A stretch of DNA of 64,000 nucleotides from Qipengyuania aestuarii (GTDB lineage Bacteria; Pseudomonadota; Alphaproteobacteria; Sphingomonadales; Sphingomonadaceae). How positions within the stretch are numbered: position 1 is the stretch's first letter; every line of letters begins with the position of its first letter. The notes below the pieces were generated by a model. It was not told the origin of the DNA and did not search any database. It worked only from the letters and a program-made list of their open reading frames with translations. This document shows, piece after piece, positions 1 to 10,442 of this stretch. The stretch spans positions 434,001 to 498,000 of the forward strand of contig NZ_JAIGNP010000001.1 of assembly GCF_019711535.1 (NCBI RefSeq), in the 5' to 3' direction. Both the position numbers and the translations under genes were made by a program.

Positions 1-551
1 GCACGAAGGTCTTCGGACCGGACATGCGATGTGATCGCTCGAGGCGCCGGCCATCAACGGAAGGCCAGGCTGCGGAACCGCCCGTTGAAGCGCGGCTGGG
101 CAAGGCGAGCGAACGATCCTCGGATCGCGACGCGGCCGACACCGGGCCGAGCGGAGGGTAGATCCGGATGCCGGTGCGAGCGCCGGTGAAGGAACCTGAA
201 GACCATTTTCGAATGGCCGGACGGGGAAACATCGGATGCCAAGTCTGTGTCTCTTGAACACTCGTGTTTAAGGAACTCGGCCACGCATCGGTGAGAGTGG
301 GGTCGGCAGCGATGCCGGCCCCATTTGTCGTTGGAGGACCCTTTCCCCAGTACCGGTCAAGCAGGTGCCGGAGTGCGGGATTCGCTCCCTTGTGTGCCCA
401 GGGCATCGCACCCCCAATATGCTGTAGCGCCCCCATCCCGCGGGTCCGATCACGATGAATCGTGGCGGAAACGGGGCAGCTTCCCCTGGGGTTAACGACT
501 CCCGCCGAGGAGCCCTCTATATCCTCCCGAACCGCACGGGAGGTCCCAGAC
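1..551. other. Structured region without a convincing gene, upstream of rlpA
   Basis: No open frame here looks like a protein: the short frames on both strands are Arg/Pro/Ala-rich and lack recognisable motifs. The first 330 bases are rich in perfect short hairpins, including GGTC-TTCG-GACC at 8-19, CCATT-TTCG-AATGG at 203-216 enclosed by TCCGG (163-167) and CCGGA (217-221), and a CCGG...CCGG stem at 171-186. This suggests a folded RNA, but I recognise no family; it does not match RNase P RNA, tmRNA, 4.5S RNA or the ends of rRNA genes as I know them. The rlpA promoter should lie in the last 200 bases. Confidence 0.3.
299..322 (+). terminator. Terminator-like hairpin
   Basis: GGGGTCGGCA and TGCCGGCCCC pair over ten positions (one G-T) around a GCGA loop, followed by ATTTGTCG. 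It could end a transcript running from the left edge of the window. The T-tract is weak, so this is tentative. Confidence 0.45.
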
Positions 552-1064
552 ATGACCAATCGAACGCTTCGCAGCGTACTCTTTGTTGCAGCCATGGCGC
601 TGCCCAGCACGGCCGGACACTCGCAGACGAGCGAGCAGACAGCCGTGGTCCAGCCCACCTTCGGGGGGCATTTCGCGCCTTATCGCGCCCTGCCGGACCA
701 GCCCGAGCCGGGCCCGCAGGCGGTCGACCTCGACACGTTCGAGCCGCCGGTCGAAGCCGCGCCCGCCGCCACCTCGCTCGGCCAGGGCGTCGCCTCCTAT
801 TACGGCAAGCGCTTCCACGGCCGCCGCACCGCCAGCGGCGAACGGTTCGACATGAACGGCTACACCGCCGCGCACCGCACCCTGCCCTTCGGCAGCAAGG
901 TGCTGGTCACCAACCCATCCACCGGCAAGAGCGTGACGGTCCGCATCAACGACCGCGGGCCCTTCAACCATTCGCGCACGATCGACCTCAGCCGCGCCGC
1001 CGCGCAGGATCTGGGCCTGATCGCCCGCGGCCACGGCACGGTGGAACTCGCGCTGGTCGACTGA
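552..1064 (+). CDS. rlpA: RlpA-like septal ring/peptidoglycan protein
   Basis: 170-residue exported protein of the RlpA family. RlpA proteins carry a double-psi beta-barrel (DPBB) domain and, where tested, cleave denuded glycan strands at the septum. Residues 1-25 form a signal peptide (hydrophobic LFVAAMAL stretch, then an AGHSQ-like cleavage region). There is no lipobox cysteine, so unlike the E. coli protein it is probably not a lipoprotein. The DPBB domain fills the C-terminal half: GVASYYG, GRRTASGERFD, AHRTLPFGSKVLVTN and INDRGPF motifs are all present. No SPOR domain follows, so septal targeting by that route is missing. An in-frame start exists 90 bases upstream, but ATG at 552 directly precedes the signal peptide. 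It stands alone. Confidence 0.85.
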   Translation: MTNRTLRSVLFVAAMALPSTAGHSQTSEQTAVVQPTFGGHFAPYRALPDQPEPGPQAVDLDTFEPPVEAAPAATSLGQGVASYYGKRFHGRRTASGERFDMNGYTAAHRTLPFGSKVLVTNPSTGKSVTVRINDRGPFNHSRTIDLSRAAAQDLGLIARGHGTVELALVD

Positions 1065-1115
1065 GCCCCCCGCACACTGAGACCCCGCCCGGCGCCGCGC
1101 GTCACCCCGCCGCGC

Positions 1116-2318
1116 CTAATAGGGGCCCAACACGGTGATCGCGGGCCATGGGCGCAGGTTCTCCTCGCCAGCAGGTTCCCCGGCCTCGCCCTCGTCGCTA
1201 TCCTCCGCACAGGCCCCGTCAGCGACCGGCGCGCTCTCTTCCAGCGCCCCCTCGCCGGATGAGCCAGCGCTCTCGGCGCTTTCCCCCTCCCCGCTCTCAT
1301 AGTCCTCGCCCGCGTCCTCGTCCTCGGCCCAGTCCTCCCCCTCGTCCTCGTCGTCATCCTCGTCGCGGACCGGCATCCACACGCCGTAGGTGGTGCTCTC
1401 GAACAGGGTGAAGCCCGCGCCCATGCGCCACCAGTCCTCGTCGCCCGCGAGGAAGGCGGCGGTCTGGCATTCGTCCACCGCCATCATATCGCCCAGCTGG
1501 CCCGGCAGCGGCGCGTGGCTCGGCCGCGCATCCTCCATCTCGTCATGCAGCCTGATTTCGGGCGGATAGTGCGCGCAGCCGCGGCAATCGGGCCAGCGCG
1601 GCTTGTCGCAGCACGGCCCCTTGCCCCCGCCCCGGTTCGCCACCGGCTCCGGCCCCTGCGGCCCCATGCACCAATGCGCCGGGCCGCCTCCGCCATCATG
1701 GTGCGCCCCCACGCAGTCGCAGGGCTTGTCGAGCGGATCGGGCCCGCTGCGCGCCTTTTCCTGCCCCTGTTGGATTCCCCCAGAGCCATTCCTACAGGAT
1801 GGAGCACCTGGAGCACGGTCCTGGCGATTATTTCCCGCATCCTCACCGGCCCGCGCGCCATCGTCCAGCGCCTCGCCCCGGCGCAGGCTTTCGAGCATGG
1901 TGTCCATCACCGCCAGCGTCTCGACCACTTCGGCGCGGTTTTCGAGCCGGTCGAGCCGCGCGAGATGGGCGAGCAGCAGCCGGTCGGAAAAGCGGCGGCG
2001 GCGCGCCACCTCCTCGCCGTGATAGAACACCGGCTCCTCCACCCCGTTCAGCGCCCGCTCGGCCAGCGTCGCCTCGGCATGGGTGCGCGCCGCCAGCAGC
2101 GCCGCATCCCACAGATCGGCCAGCGCGGGCGAGGCACGCCGCTGGCGATAGGCCGTCTGCGAGGATACCCGCGCCGCGCGGCAGGCGAGCCGCACATTGC
2201 CGAACATCTGCAGGCTCTGGATGAAATCGGCCTGCTTGCGGGGCGAAAAACTGGTGTGCCCCGCCCCATGCGGCCCGGCGGTGGGGGCAGGCTGCTCGAT
2301 CGTGACGATGGCGTTCAT
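1116..2318 (-). CDS. HTH protein, terminase-small-subunit-like, with long acidic tail
   Basis: 400-residue protein in three parts. Residues about 25-125 hold a helix-turn-helix region (RKQADFIQSL, GNVRLACRAARVSSQTAYRQRR) followed by an amphipathic LWDAALLAARTHAEATL helix, resembling terminase small subunits and related chromosomal sphingomonad proteins. The middle is Gly/Pro/Cys-rich with a cysteine cluster (CDCVGAHHDGGG, CCDKPRWPDCRGCAHYPPE), a possible metal site. The C-terminal third is strongly acidic (DEDDDEDEGEDW). ATG at 2318 has a good Shine-Dalgarno (GGGAGGTG). Convergent with rlpA. A protein of the same N-terminal design occurs at 57730-58299. Function unknown; a domesticated phage-type DNA-binding protein is my inference. 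Confidence 0.6.
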   Translation of the reverse strand: MNAIVTIEQPAPTAGPHGAGHTSFSPRKQADFIQSLQMFGNVRLACRAARVSSQTAYRQRRASPALADLWDAALLAARTHAEATLAERALNGVEEPVFYHGEEVARRRRFSDRLLLAHLARLDRLENRAEVVETLAVMDTMLESLRRGEALDDGARAGEDAGNNRQDRAPGAPSCRNGSGGIQQGQEKARSGPDPLDKPCDCVGAHHDGGGGPAHWCMGPQGPEPVANRGGGKGPCCDKPRWPDCRGCAHYPPEIRLHDEMEDARPSHAPLPGQLGDMMAVDECQTAAFLAGDEDWWRMGAGFTLFESTTYGVWMPVRDEDDDEDEGEDWAEDEDAGEDYESGEGESAESAGSSGEGALEESAPVADGACAEDSDEGEAGEPAGEENLRPWPAITVLGPY

Positions 2319-2416
2319 GCGGCACCTCCCGCACGCAGCGCGCGCATAAGAGGGCGCCGCCGACAGCGCAGCGCACCGGGCGGCAAAAGGTCTTCACGAA
2401 TACAGAAAAACATCAT

Positions 2417-2444
2417 GGTTCACCTCATGGATTTGGAGTGAACC
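2417..2444. promoter_or_regulatory. Inverted repeat, candidate operator
   Basis: GGTTCAC (2417-2423) and GTGAACC (2438-2444) form a perfect 7-bp inverted repeat about 100 bases upstream of the gene starting at 2318 (minus strand). Spacing suits a dimeric repressor. No factor can be named. Confidence 0.3.
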
Positions 2445-2582
2445 GAACCAGATATACAGGCGATTTCGTGTAGGACAGCCCTAATTGATAAATATTTAGC
2501 CCGGGATACGGAAGCACGCAGGGCGCGTTTACTGTGCGTGCGCGCGAAGAAATCGCCCGCCGCCCGAGGATCGCCCAGCCCC

Positions 2583-2813
2583 ATGTTCACCCAACTCAAT
2601 CCGCCGCTGCCCGTGACCGTCATCGACCGGGGCAAGGGCCTCGCGCTCGCCGTGATCGACTACGGCCCGGAGCACAATCTGATCTGGGTCACCGCGCTCG
2701 ACGCCAATGGCGAAATCTGGTGCGCGCCCAATCCCAAGGTGCGGATGCAGGAGAACTGGTCGATGGGGAGAGGGAAGCCTGATGTCGCGATGGATGCGGG
2801 AGACAGCGGTTAA
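2583..2813 (+). CDS. Small conserved hypothetical protein
   Basis: 76-residue protein without signal peptide or membrane segment. The core LNPPLPVTVIDRGKG ... VIDYGPEHNLIWVTALD ... GEIWCAPNPKVRMQ is, from memory, a design common in small uncharacterised proteins of sphingomonads and their phages (LNPP.P...G.G.A..VIDYG.EHdL.WV..LD..GE.W...N..VR). ATG at 2583 is chosen because the conserved core starts four residues later; an upstream in-frame GTG would add an unconserved stretch. Its position beside a terminase-like HTH gene fits a domesticated phage accessory gene, but function is unknown. Confidence 0.6.
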   Translation: MFTQLNPPLPVTVIDRGKGLALAVIDYGPEHNLIWVTALDANGEIWCAPNPKVRMQENWSMGRGKPDVAMDAGDSG

Positions 2814-3149
2814 GGCTTCGCGCCTCATGCCCACGGCTATAGGTTCACACGTACCTCAAAGCGAACGTCGGCGACATGTTGGAAGTGATCCTTTCCAAAG
2901 TCAGCGCCGTCTTCGAACGAGCCCGGCGCTTGGTTTTCGCTGATCATGAAGTTGCGAGTTGGTGAGGGTTTATATTCCCGCAGGCTGCGCGAAGCCGTGT
3001 CCTCGAAGCGACACGAACTAAAATCGAGGCATAGTGAGCAGCGGCCAAGTGATTTTCCACCGAAAACGCTTAACTTCTCAAGCTGTCAAGTTGCTTAGAG
3101 AACAATCCCTGCTTACGTCTTCAAACTTATCGGTTTGATCGGAAGACAT
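2814..3149. other. Intergenic lead-in to the AT-rich DUF262-HEPN island
   Basis: No coding frame is supported. From about 2840 onward base composition drops from GC-rich to clearly more AT-rich and stays so to about 4740, marking the left edge of a probable transferred segment. No inverted terminal repeats, att-like duplication or tRNA was seen at this edge. Confidence 0.5.
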
Positions 3150-4217
3150 ATGACAGACGAATTTGACGACTTGAACACGGTGGAAGAAGCAGATGATGAA
3201 CCATACGTCGAGTTTGATATTTCTGTCTCACCGTCCGATCCAACTTTAGAAAGTTTGGCGCAAAAGATCGAGAACGGCGACATGATTGTCCCGTTTTACC
3301 AGAGACGCTTCGTCTGGAAAATTGAACAGGCTTCTAAGCTGATAGAGTCGTTCTTAATGGGCCTGCCTGTCCCGCAGGTGTTCTTGTACGTCAACGATGA
3401 TGACCGCCTTGAGATCATAGATGGTCAACAGAGAATAATGTCCGTCAAATACTTCTTTGAGGGCTATTTTGGAGAGGAGGATAATCGGGGAAGGCGACAA
3501 AGCTTTAAGCTTAAAGGCCTATCTGAGCGCTCTGAATACAACGGTCTGACATTCGAGGATCTCGGGGAACGAGAGAAACGGCGCTTGAGAAATAGTACCC
3601 TACGAGCAATAAATATTAAGCAACTTACTCCCAACGACAATTACAATAGCGTGTTTCATATTTTTGAACGACTCAACACGGGTGGGACCGCGTTGAAGCC
3701 GCAAGAAATTCGAAATGCGGTTTACCGTGGAAATATTGTGGCCGAGTTGCAGGAGCTTAACACTGACCCCGATTGGCAAGAAATATTAGGTTTAAAAGCG
3801 CCAGACCGTGGACAGAGAGACGTAGAACTTATCTTGAGGCTGTTTGGCTTGTTCGAAAATTGGGATGACTACGAGAAACCCATGCTTCGCTATCTTAATA
3901 ACGTCATGTCAAAAAATAAGGAGTTTGACTCAGAGAAAGCGGAAAGGTTTTGTGACAGATTTGGAGAAGTCACCGATTTGGTTAATGACACCCTCGACAA
4001 ACCATTTCGACCGAAACGAGTAGTAAACAGCTCAGTCTTGGAGGCCGTTATGGTCGCCCTACTCGAAGATGCATCAATCGACGCTAAAAAACTTGATGCT
4101 AATTACGACAGGTTGATGGTGGATGAAGGGTTTCAAGAAGCAACCAGCGGAGCCACCACTGACACGGCAGTTCTGAAAAGCAGAATCCAGATCGCGAAGC
4201 GCATTCTTTCCGCATGA
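3150..4217 (+). CDS. DUF262 (GmrSD N-terminal/ParB-like) protein
   Basis: 355-residue protein with the DUF262 fold of the ParB/Srx-like superfamily, used for nucleotide-driven functions in GmrSD (type IV restriction) and other defence proteins. Seen: PFYQRRFVW (48-56) and the hallmark DGQQR (91-95) preceded by LEIID; then a helical region with FERLNTGGTALKPQEIRNAVY, typical of the family. No DUF1524 HNH nuclease domain follows, so effector activity is probably supplied by the next gene, a HEPN protein whose ATG overlaps this stop codon (ATGA). ATG at 3150 follows GGAAG; a TTG at 3135 is the alternative. Composition is AT-rich against its surroundings, implying horizontal transfer. Domain assignment is firm; defence role is inferred. 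Confidence 0.85.
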   Translation: MTDEFDDLNTVEEADDEPYVEFDISVSPSDPTLESLAQKIENGDMIVPFYQRRFVWKIEQASKLIESFLMGLPVPQVFLYVNDDDRLEIIDGQQRIMSVKYFFEGYFGEEDNRGRRQSFKLKGLSERSEYNGLTFEDLGEREKRRLRNSTLRAINIKQLTPNDNYNSVFHIFERLNTGGTALKPQEIRNAVYRGNIVAELQELNTDPDWQEILGLKAPDRGQRDVELILRLFGLFENWDDYEKPMLRYLNNVMSKNKEFDSEKAERFCDRFGEVTDLVNDTLDKPFRPKRVVNSSVLEAVMVALLEDASIDAKKLDANYDRLMVDEGFQEATSGATTDTAVLKSRIQIAKRILSA

Positions 4218-4750
4218 ATCGCGCGCCAATTGTGGAGACCCTGGCTCGAATCGAGGGCCTCGCTAATGAAATTAACCAGCACGTTCCTTCTGATCGTCCA
4301 AGTTTAAACGAATTCCGTTCTGATCTTGCCGGACTTTTGACTGTCACTTCTTGCGCCACCTATGAAAACTGTGTGAAATTAATCTTGCAAGATTATGCCG
4401 GGCGCCAAAGCAATCTGTTTAGAGTCTACGCAGAAAACCAGTACGATAAGATAAATAGTCGGATTGATATTCGTGACTTACATAAGTACTGCAAAACCTT
4501 CCATCCAAATATCTCGAGAATATTTAAAGATAAATTAGAGAAGTCCAAGAGGTTTTACCTAGAAAGGGCGAACTCCGATATCACAGAATCTTATGGCCAA
4601 CTCTTGAAATGGCGTCATTCTTTTGCCCATTCTGGTGCGCGAATTACAACCGTCGAGGAAGTACTAAGGCACCACCAACTTGGGAAGCGAGTAATTATTC
4701 TTTTCTCTGATGCGTTTGCTGAATTTCCACCTTCGACGCCGGTGACTTGA
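4214..4750 (+). CDS. HEPN-domain putative RNase (MAE_28990-like)
   Basis: 178-residue mostly helical protein with a HEPN signature: KWRHSFAHSG contains R134-x4-H139, the R-x4-6-H motif that in active HEPN proteins cleaves RNA. The surrounding pattern (ATYENCVKLILQDYA near 50, LERANSDITESYGQLLKWRHSFAH) resembles the MAE_28990/MAE_18760-type HEPN families. Translation is coupled to the DUF262 gene by a 4-base ATGA overlap, so the two products are made together and probably form one system, either toxin plus regulator or sensor plus RNase effector. From memory, HEPN proteins of this sort do occur beside DUF262 genes. AT-rich codon use. No antitoxin-like third gene is visible. Confidence 0.75.
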   Translation: MNRAPIVETLARIEGLANEINQHVPSDRPSLNEFRSDLAGLLTVTSCATYENCVKLILQDYAGRQSNLFRVYAENQYDKINSRIDIRDLHKYCKTFHPNISRIFKDKLEKSKRFYLERANSDITESYGQLLKWRHSFAHSGARITTVEEVLRHHQLGKRVIILFSDAFAEFPPSTPVT

Positions 4751-4781
4751 TTTACTTCGCCGTGGGCCGCCTCCCCCTGCT

Positions 4782-5129
4782 TTATCCGAACAAGATCAAT
4801 GGCAGGAAGATCGTCGCCAAAATGATCGCCAGCGAGACCGCGAAAACCAACCATGCTCCGCCGCGCAAGGTTCGGGCCTTCTCCTCGCCGGAGAAACGAC
4901 CGTGCTGGCCAAGGTCCAACGGCTCCGAAGTGTCGACCTGCCGGCGGTATGCACGGTAAACGCGCATGCCAGTCACCATGGCCACGAACAGGATGGGGGT
5001 GACCTTCCAGACCCAATCCCCGAAGACTGCGGAGAGGACGATGTTGACCAGCAGGAAGGGTACCAGGGCGAAGAGCACCAGTGCCTTCCCGGCACCATCC
5101 CCAAAACCCCCTCCGCTGTAACCGCTCAT
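4782..5129 (-). CDS. Small inner-membrane protein
   Basis: 115-residue protein with a Gly/Ser-rich start (MSGYSGGGFGDG) and three hydrophobic stretches: LVLFALVPFLLVNIVLSAVF, WKVTPILFVAMVTGM and a C-terminal AWLVFAVSLAIILATIFLPLI. A charged cytoplasmic-type loop (RRQVDTSEPLDLGQHGRFSGEEKARTL) separates the last two. ATG at 5129 is preferred: upstream in-frame codons encode a relic of uvrA, not part of this protein. I do not recognise the family. It lies downstream of a TM2-domain gene on the same strand and ends close to the HEPN island. Confidence 0.6.
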   Translation of the reverse strand: MSGYSGGGFGDGAGKALVLFALVPFLLVNIVLSAVFGDWVWKVTPILFVAMVTGMRVYRAYRRQVDTSEPLDLGQHGRFSGEEKARTLRGGAWLVFAVSLAIILATIFLPLILFG

Positions 5130-5243
5130 TGCGCTGCGGCTTCCTTCTGTCGCTGAAGCATCGGATGCAGGTAGTGGACGGTGTAGCTTTCTGTGCAGCG
5201 GCGACTTCTCCGCGTGAAATCCCGTGGTGGGCTCATCAAACAC
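5126..5243 (-). pseudogene. Decayed 3' fragment of a second uvrA
   Basis: Two short stretches match the intact UvrA encoded at 5648-8605. Bases 5214-5237 read DEPTTGFH in one frame (UvrA: DEPTTGLH, after Walker B). Bases 5129-5191 read ESYTVHYLHPMLQRQKEAAAQ-type sequence in another frame, matching the UvrA C-terminus [17 protein letters not shown]. The codons between them in UvrA are gone and the frame is shifted, so this is a deletion remnant of a paralogous copy. DNA similarity is visible too: CCCGTGGTGGGCTC occurs at 5221 and near 5940. It immediately precedes the start of the membrane-protein gene and may supply its ribosome-binding region. Confidence 0.6.
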
Positions 5244-5262
5244 GATCGGCGGTGCCGCGACA

Positions 5263-5562
5263 CTATTCCCCGAACTTGTCCGCGATTTCCATATTCTTTT
5301 TTCGAGCCATGCCGGGGATAAGAAATAGGTCGATCAATATCCAAATCCCTAACGGTATCCAGAAGAGGCCAGCTGTCGGCCAACCCAAAACCCATAAGAC
5401 TAACTGCACCGCTCCCGTACCGGGATATCCAAGATAAAACCGATGCGCGCCCAAGCCGCCCAAAAAGATCGCAAGAAGATATGCGACGCCTGTCGATCTT
5501 CGATTGGCGTCATACATCATTTGTGCTCGCGCATTGGCGAGATTATTGGAATCCGTACTCAT
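5263..5562 (-). CDS. TM2-domain membrane protein
   Basis: 99-residue protein of the TM2 family. After a short polar N-terminus come two membrane segments: VAYLLAIFLGGLGAHRFYLG (28-47 or so) and VLWVLGWPTAGLFWIPLGIWILIDLFLIPG. GAHRFYLG and the DLFLIPGM end are the family hallmarks. TM2 proteins are small inner-membrane proteins of unclear role. The ATG at 5562 follows a purine-rich GGGGGGCTGC tract. Same strand as uvrA, 85 bases beyond its stop. Confidence 0.85.
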   Translation of the reverse strand: MSTDSNNLANARAQMMYDANRRSTGVAYLLAIFLGGLGAHRFYLGYPGTGAVQLVLWVLGWPTAGLFWIPLGIWILIDLFLIPGMARKKNMEIADKFGE

Positions 5563-5647
5563 GCAGCCCCCCGCTTACAATTTACGATAGCTAGTCGCGG
5601 GAAGCCTTTTAGTACAAGGGGAAATTGCCGTAGCTGGATCTATTTTC

Positions 5648-8605
<2,958 letters not shown>

Positions 8606-8616
8606 AAAGGAGGCGT

Positions 8617-8631
8617 GTTCCCGTTCTGTTC
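8617..8631. promoter_or_regulatory. LexA (SOS) box of uvrA
   Basis: GTTC-N7-GTTC (8617-8620 and 8628-8631, plus strand) matches the direct-repeat SOS box of alphaproteobacterial LexA exactly. It lies 12 bases upstream of the uvrA start codon, overlapping where the promoter must be. Confidence 0.75.
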
Positions 8632-8969
8632 GAAACTGTCAAGAGACGTTGCCGTCGCCGCGATGGAAGCCCTGGGGCCCGAAGCGCGAGCTGAGATGAA
8701 GGGGTAATATGGAATGCGCTTCGCCAATTCCAACCAGAGAGCGGCAGGAAGTTTCCCGGACTCGCCTCGCCTCGCAATTTCGAACAATCGACCCCCGATC
8801 TGTGGCCCAGATACGGTGAAGTGAGGACCCAATCGGGTCTGCGGACCGTTGTAGAGACACATAAGGCCATCCCGATGCAATTTTCTTTCGCTCGGTTGAA
8901 TGAGCCTCCCGGGAGGTGAAATCGCGCCTCTTCGGCAGACTAATACCGTTACACGAGGCGCACCGCAGA
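8632..8969. other. Intergenic region between uvrA and the lysozyme gene
   Basis: Divergent promoters for uvrA (minus) and the GH24 gene (plus) must lie here. No gene is supported: the short frames lack recognisable motifs. Composition is mixed, with no long hairpin. Confidence 0.5.
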
Positions 8970-9887
8970 ATGTCAGAACAGAAAAAGCGAGAGAGCACCG
9001 CGCCGATCGACACCTCATCTCTTCGCCCCGCTTCCAAGAATTCCTTGCAGAGCGAGCGGCTGAAGAAATTGATGGAGGAACTCGATCGGCCGCTAGAGAA
9101 CGAGAAGTGGACATCCACGCCGCACGCCGGAGAGCAGAAAAATGCGCTCGGCCTGATTGGCCGGATCCGCAGGCACCGCCGGCATCGCGACGAACTCAAG
9201 CGGGCACGCCGTGCCGCTTCGAAGGTCTATAGCGTCAAGCCCAAGCTTTCGACGCGCAAACGCGCATCGCTGATGATGGGCGTCGGCGCGATGAGCCTCG
9301 GGGCGTTTACCGGCCCAGTCCAGAAGTCACGTGCTCCGGCGACGGAATTTTCGATGGCGATTACGCCGCAGGATGAAGTTCGCAAGCCCGCGACTCTCCT
9401 GAAAGCCAGCGAAGATTTCAAGCAGGCGTTGATCGAGGAAGAAGGCGTGCGCTACACCGTGTATCGCGACGTTGCCGGTTATCCTACAGTTGGCGTTGGC
9501 CACCTCATTCGCCCCGCAGACAATTTGCGGGTCGGTGACCGGATCAGCGACGAGCAGGTTATCGAATTTCTTGAAAGCGACCTTGTGACAGCTGAACGCG
9601 GCGTGCGTATTCTCGTCGGGGATCTTCCCCTGCATCAGCATGAATTCGATGCATTGCTTGATCTTGTCTACAACGTCGGCCTTGGAAACGTCTCGGAACG
9701 CGAAAGCCCGCGCCTCAACGCTGCTATCCAGAATGCCGATTACGAAGCGATCGCCGCAGAACTGGATTACACCCATGCCGCCGGGCGCGTGGCGCGCGGA
9801 CTGGAGTTCCGTTCAGAGAGACGGGCCAAGATTTTCATGGATGCGTCTTACGAAGATCCGCGGGAAATCGGCTCGACGATCTCCTGA
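8970..9887 (+). CDS. Membrane-anchored GH24 (T4-type) lysozyme
   Basis: 305-residue muramidase. The catalytic triad of phage T4-type lysozymes is intact with correct spacing: E158 (EEEG), D167 (VYRDVAG) and T173 (YPTVGVGH), the E-x8-D-x5-T pattern. The first 98 residues are very charged (many Arg/Lys) and probably cytoplasmic. They are followed by one hydrophobic segment, about 99-117 (ASLMMGVGAMSLGAFTGPV), so the enzyme domain would face the periplasm as a type II membrane protein or signal-anchor-release product. This suits a host cell-wall hydrolase or a phage-derived SAR endolysin. ATG at 8970 starts MSEQKKRE. The gene is followed 12 bases later by thpR. Confidence 0.85.
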   Translation: MSEQKKRESTAPIDTSSLRPASKNSLQSERLKKLMEELDRPLENEKWTSTPHAGEQKNALGLIGRIRRHRRHRDELKRARRAASKVYSVKPKLSTRKRASLMMGVGAMSLGAFTGPVQKSRAPATEFSMAITPQDEVRKPATLLKASEDFKQALIEEEGVRYTVYRDVAGYPTVGVGHLIRPADNLRVGDRISDEQVIEFLESDLVTAERGVRILVGDLPLHQHEFDALLDLVYNVGLGNVSERESPRLNAAIQNADYEAIAAELDYTHAAGRVARGLEFRSERRAKIFMDASYEDPREIGSTIS

Positions 9888-9899
9888 TAGGAGGCCGGG

Positions 9900-10442
9900 A
9901 TGAGTTGCCGTCTGTTCTTCGCGCTTCGGCCGCCCTCCTCCCTTCGCGAGAACCTGCTAGATTTGATGGAGCAGGTCGATGTTGCGCGGTGGCAGGATGA
10001 CGATCAGCTGCATCTGACGTTACGCTATATCGGCGAGGTCGATGAGAGCATGGCCGAGGATCTTGCCGACAGCGCCCGCCACATTGCCTTCAAGCCGCTT
10101 GAGCTTTCCATTGCAGGCTGTTCTTTTTTCGAAAAAAAAGGCATACCTCGCCAACTGTATGCGCGCATCGCTCCGAACGAGCGCCTGTCAGCGCTCCACC
10201 GCAGGCTCGATCGCTTGTGTGTGAAGAGCGGTTTGGAACCCGAACGGCGCAAATTCGTGCCGCATGTCACGCTCGCACGCCTGAATCAGGCCAGCGGTTC
10301 TCTCGGGCCTTTTCTGGCCAATCATGCGACGGTTCGCCTTGGCCCGTGGCATGTGGACGAGTATATATTGTATGAAAGCCATCTCCGCGAGCAGGGATCG
10401 CTTTACGAACCGCTTTGCACCTATTCCGCACGGATGAAATGA
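9900..10442 (+). CDS. thpR: RNA 2',3'-cyclic phosphodiesterase
   Basis: 180-residue member of the LigT/2H phosphoesterase superfamily, which hydrolyses 2',3'-cyclic phosphodiester ends of RNA in the cytoplasm. Both catalytic H-x-T/S motifs are present: HLTLRYIGE near residue 40 and HVTLARL near residue 122. The N-terminal RLFFALRPP is typical. AGGAGG precedes ATG at 9900. Its stop overlaps the next gene's start (ATGA), indicating co-translation with the lipoprotein that follows. Confidence 0.92.
   Translation: MSCRLFFALRPPSSLRENLLDLMEQVDVARWQDDDQLHLTLRYIGEVDESMAEDLADSARHIAFKPLELSIAGCSFFEKKGIPRQLYARIAPNERLSALHRRLDRLCVKSGLEPERRKFVPHVTLARLNQASGSLGPFLANHATVRLGPWHVDEYILYESHLREQGSLYEPLCTYSARMK

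Noticed and set aside
255..285. Resemblance of AAGGAACTCGGC to a 23S rRNA segment
   Set aside because: Only about 12 bases match; surrounding rRNA sequence is absent.
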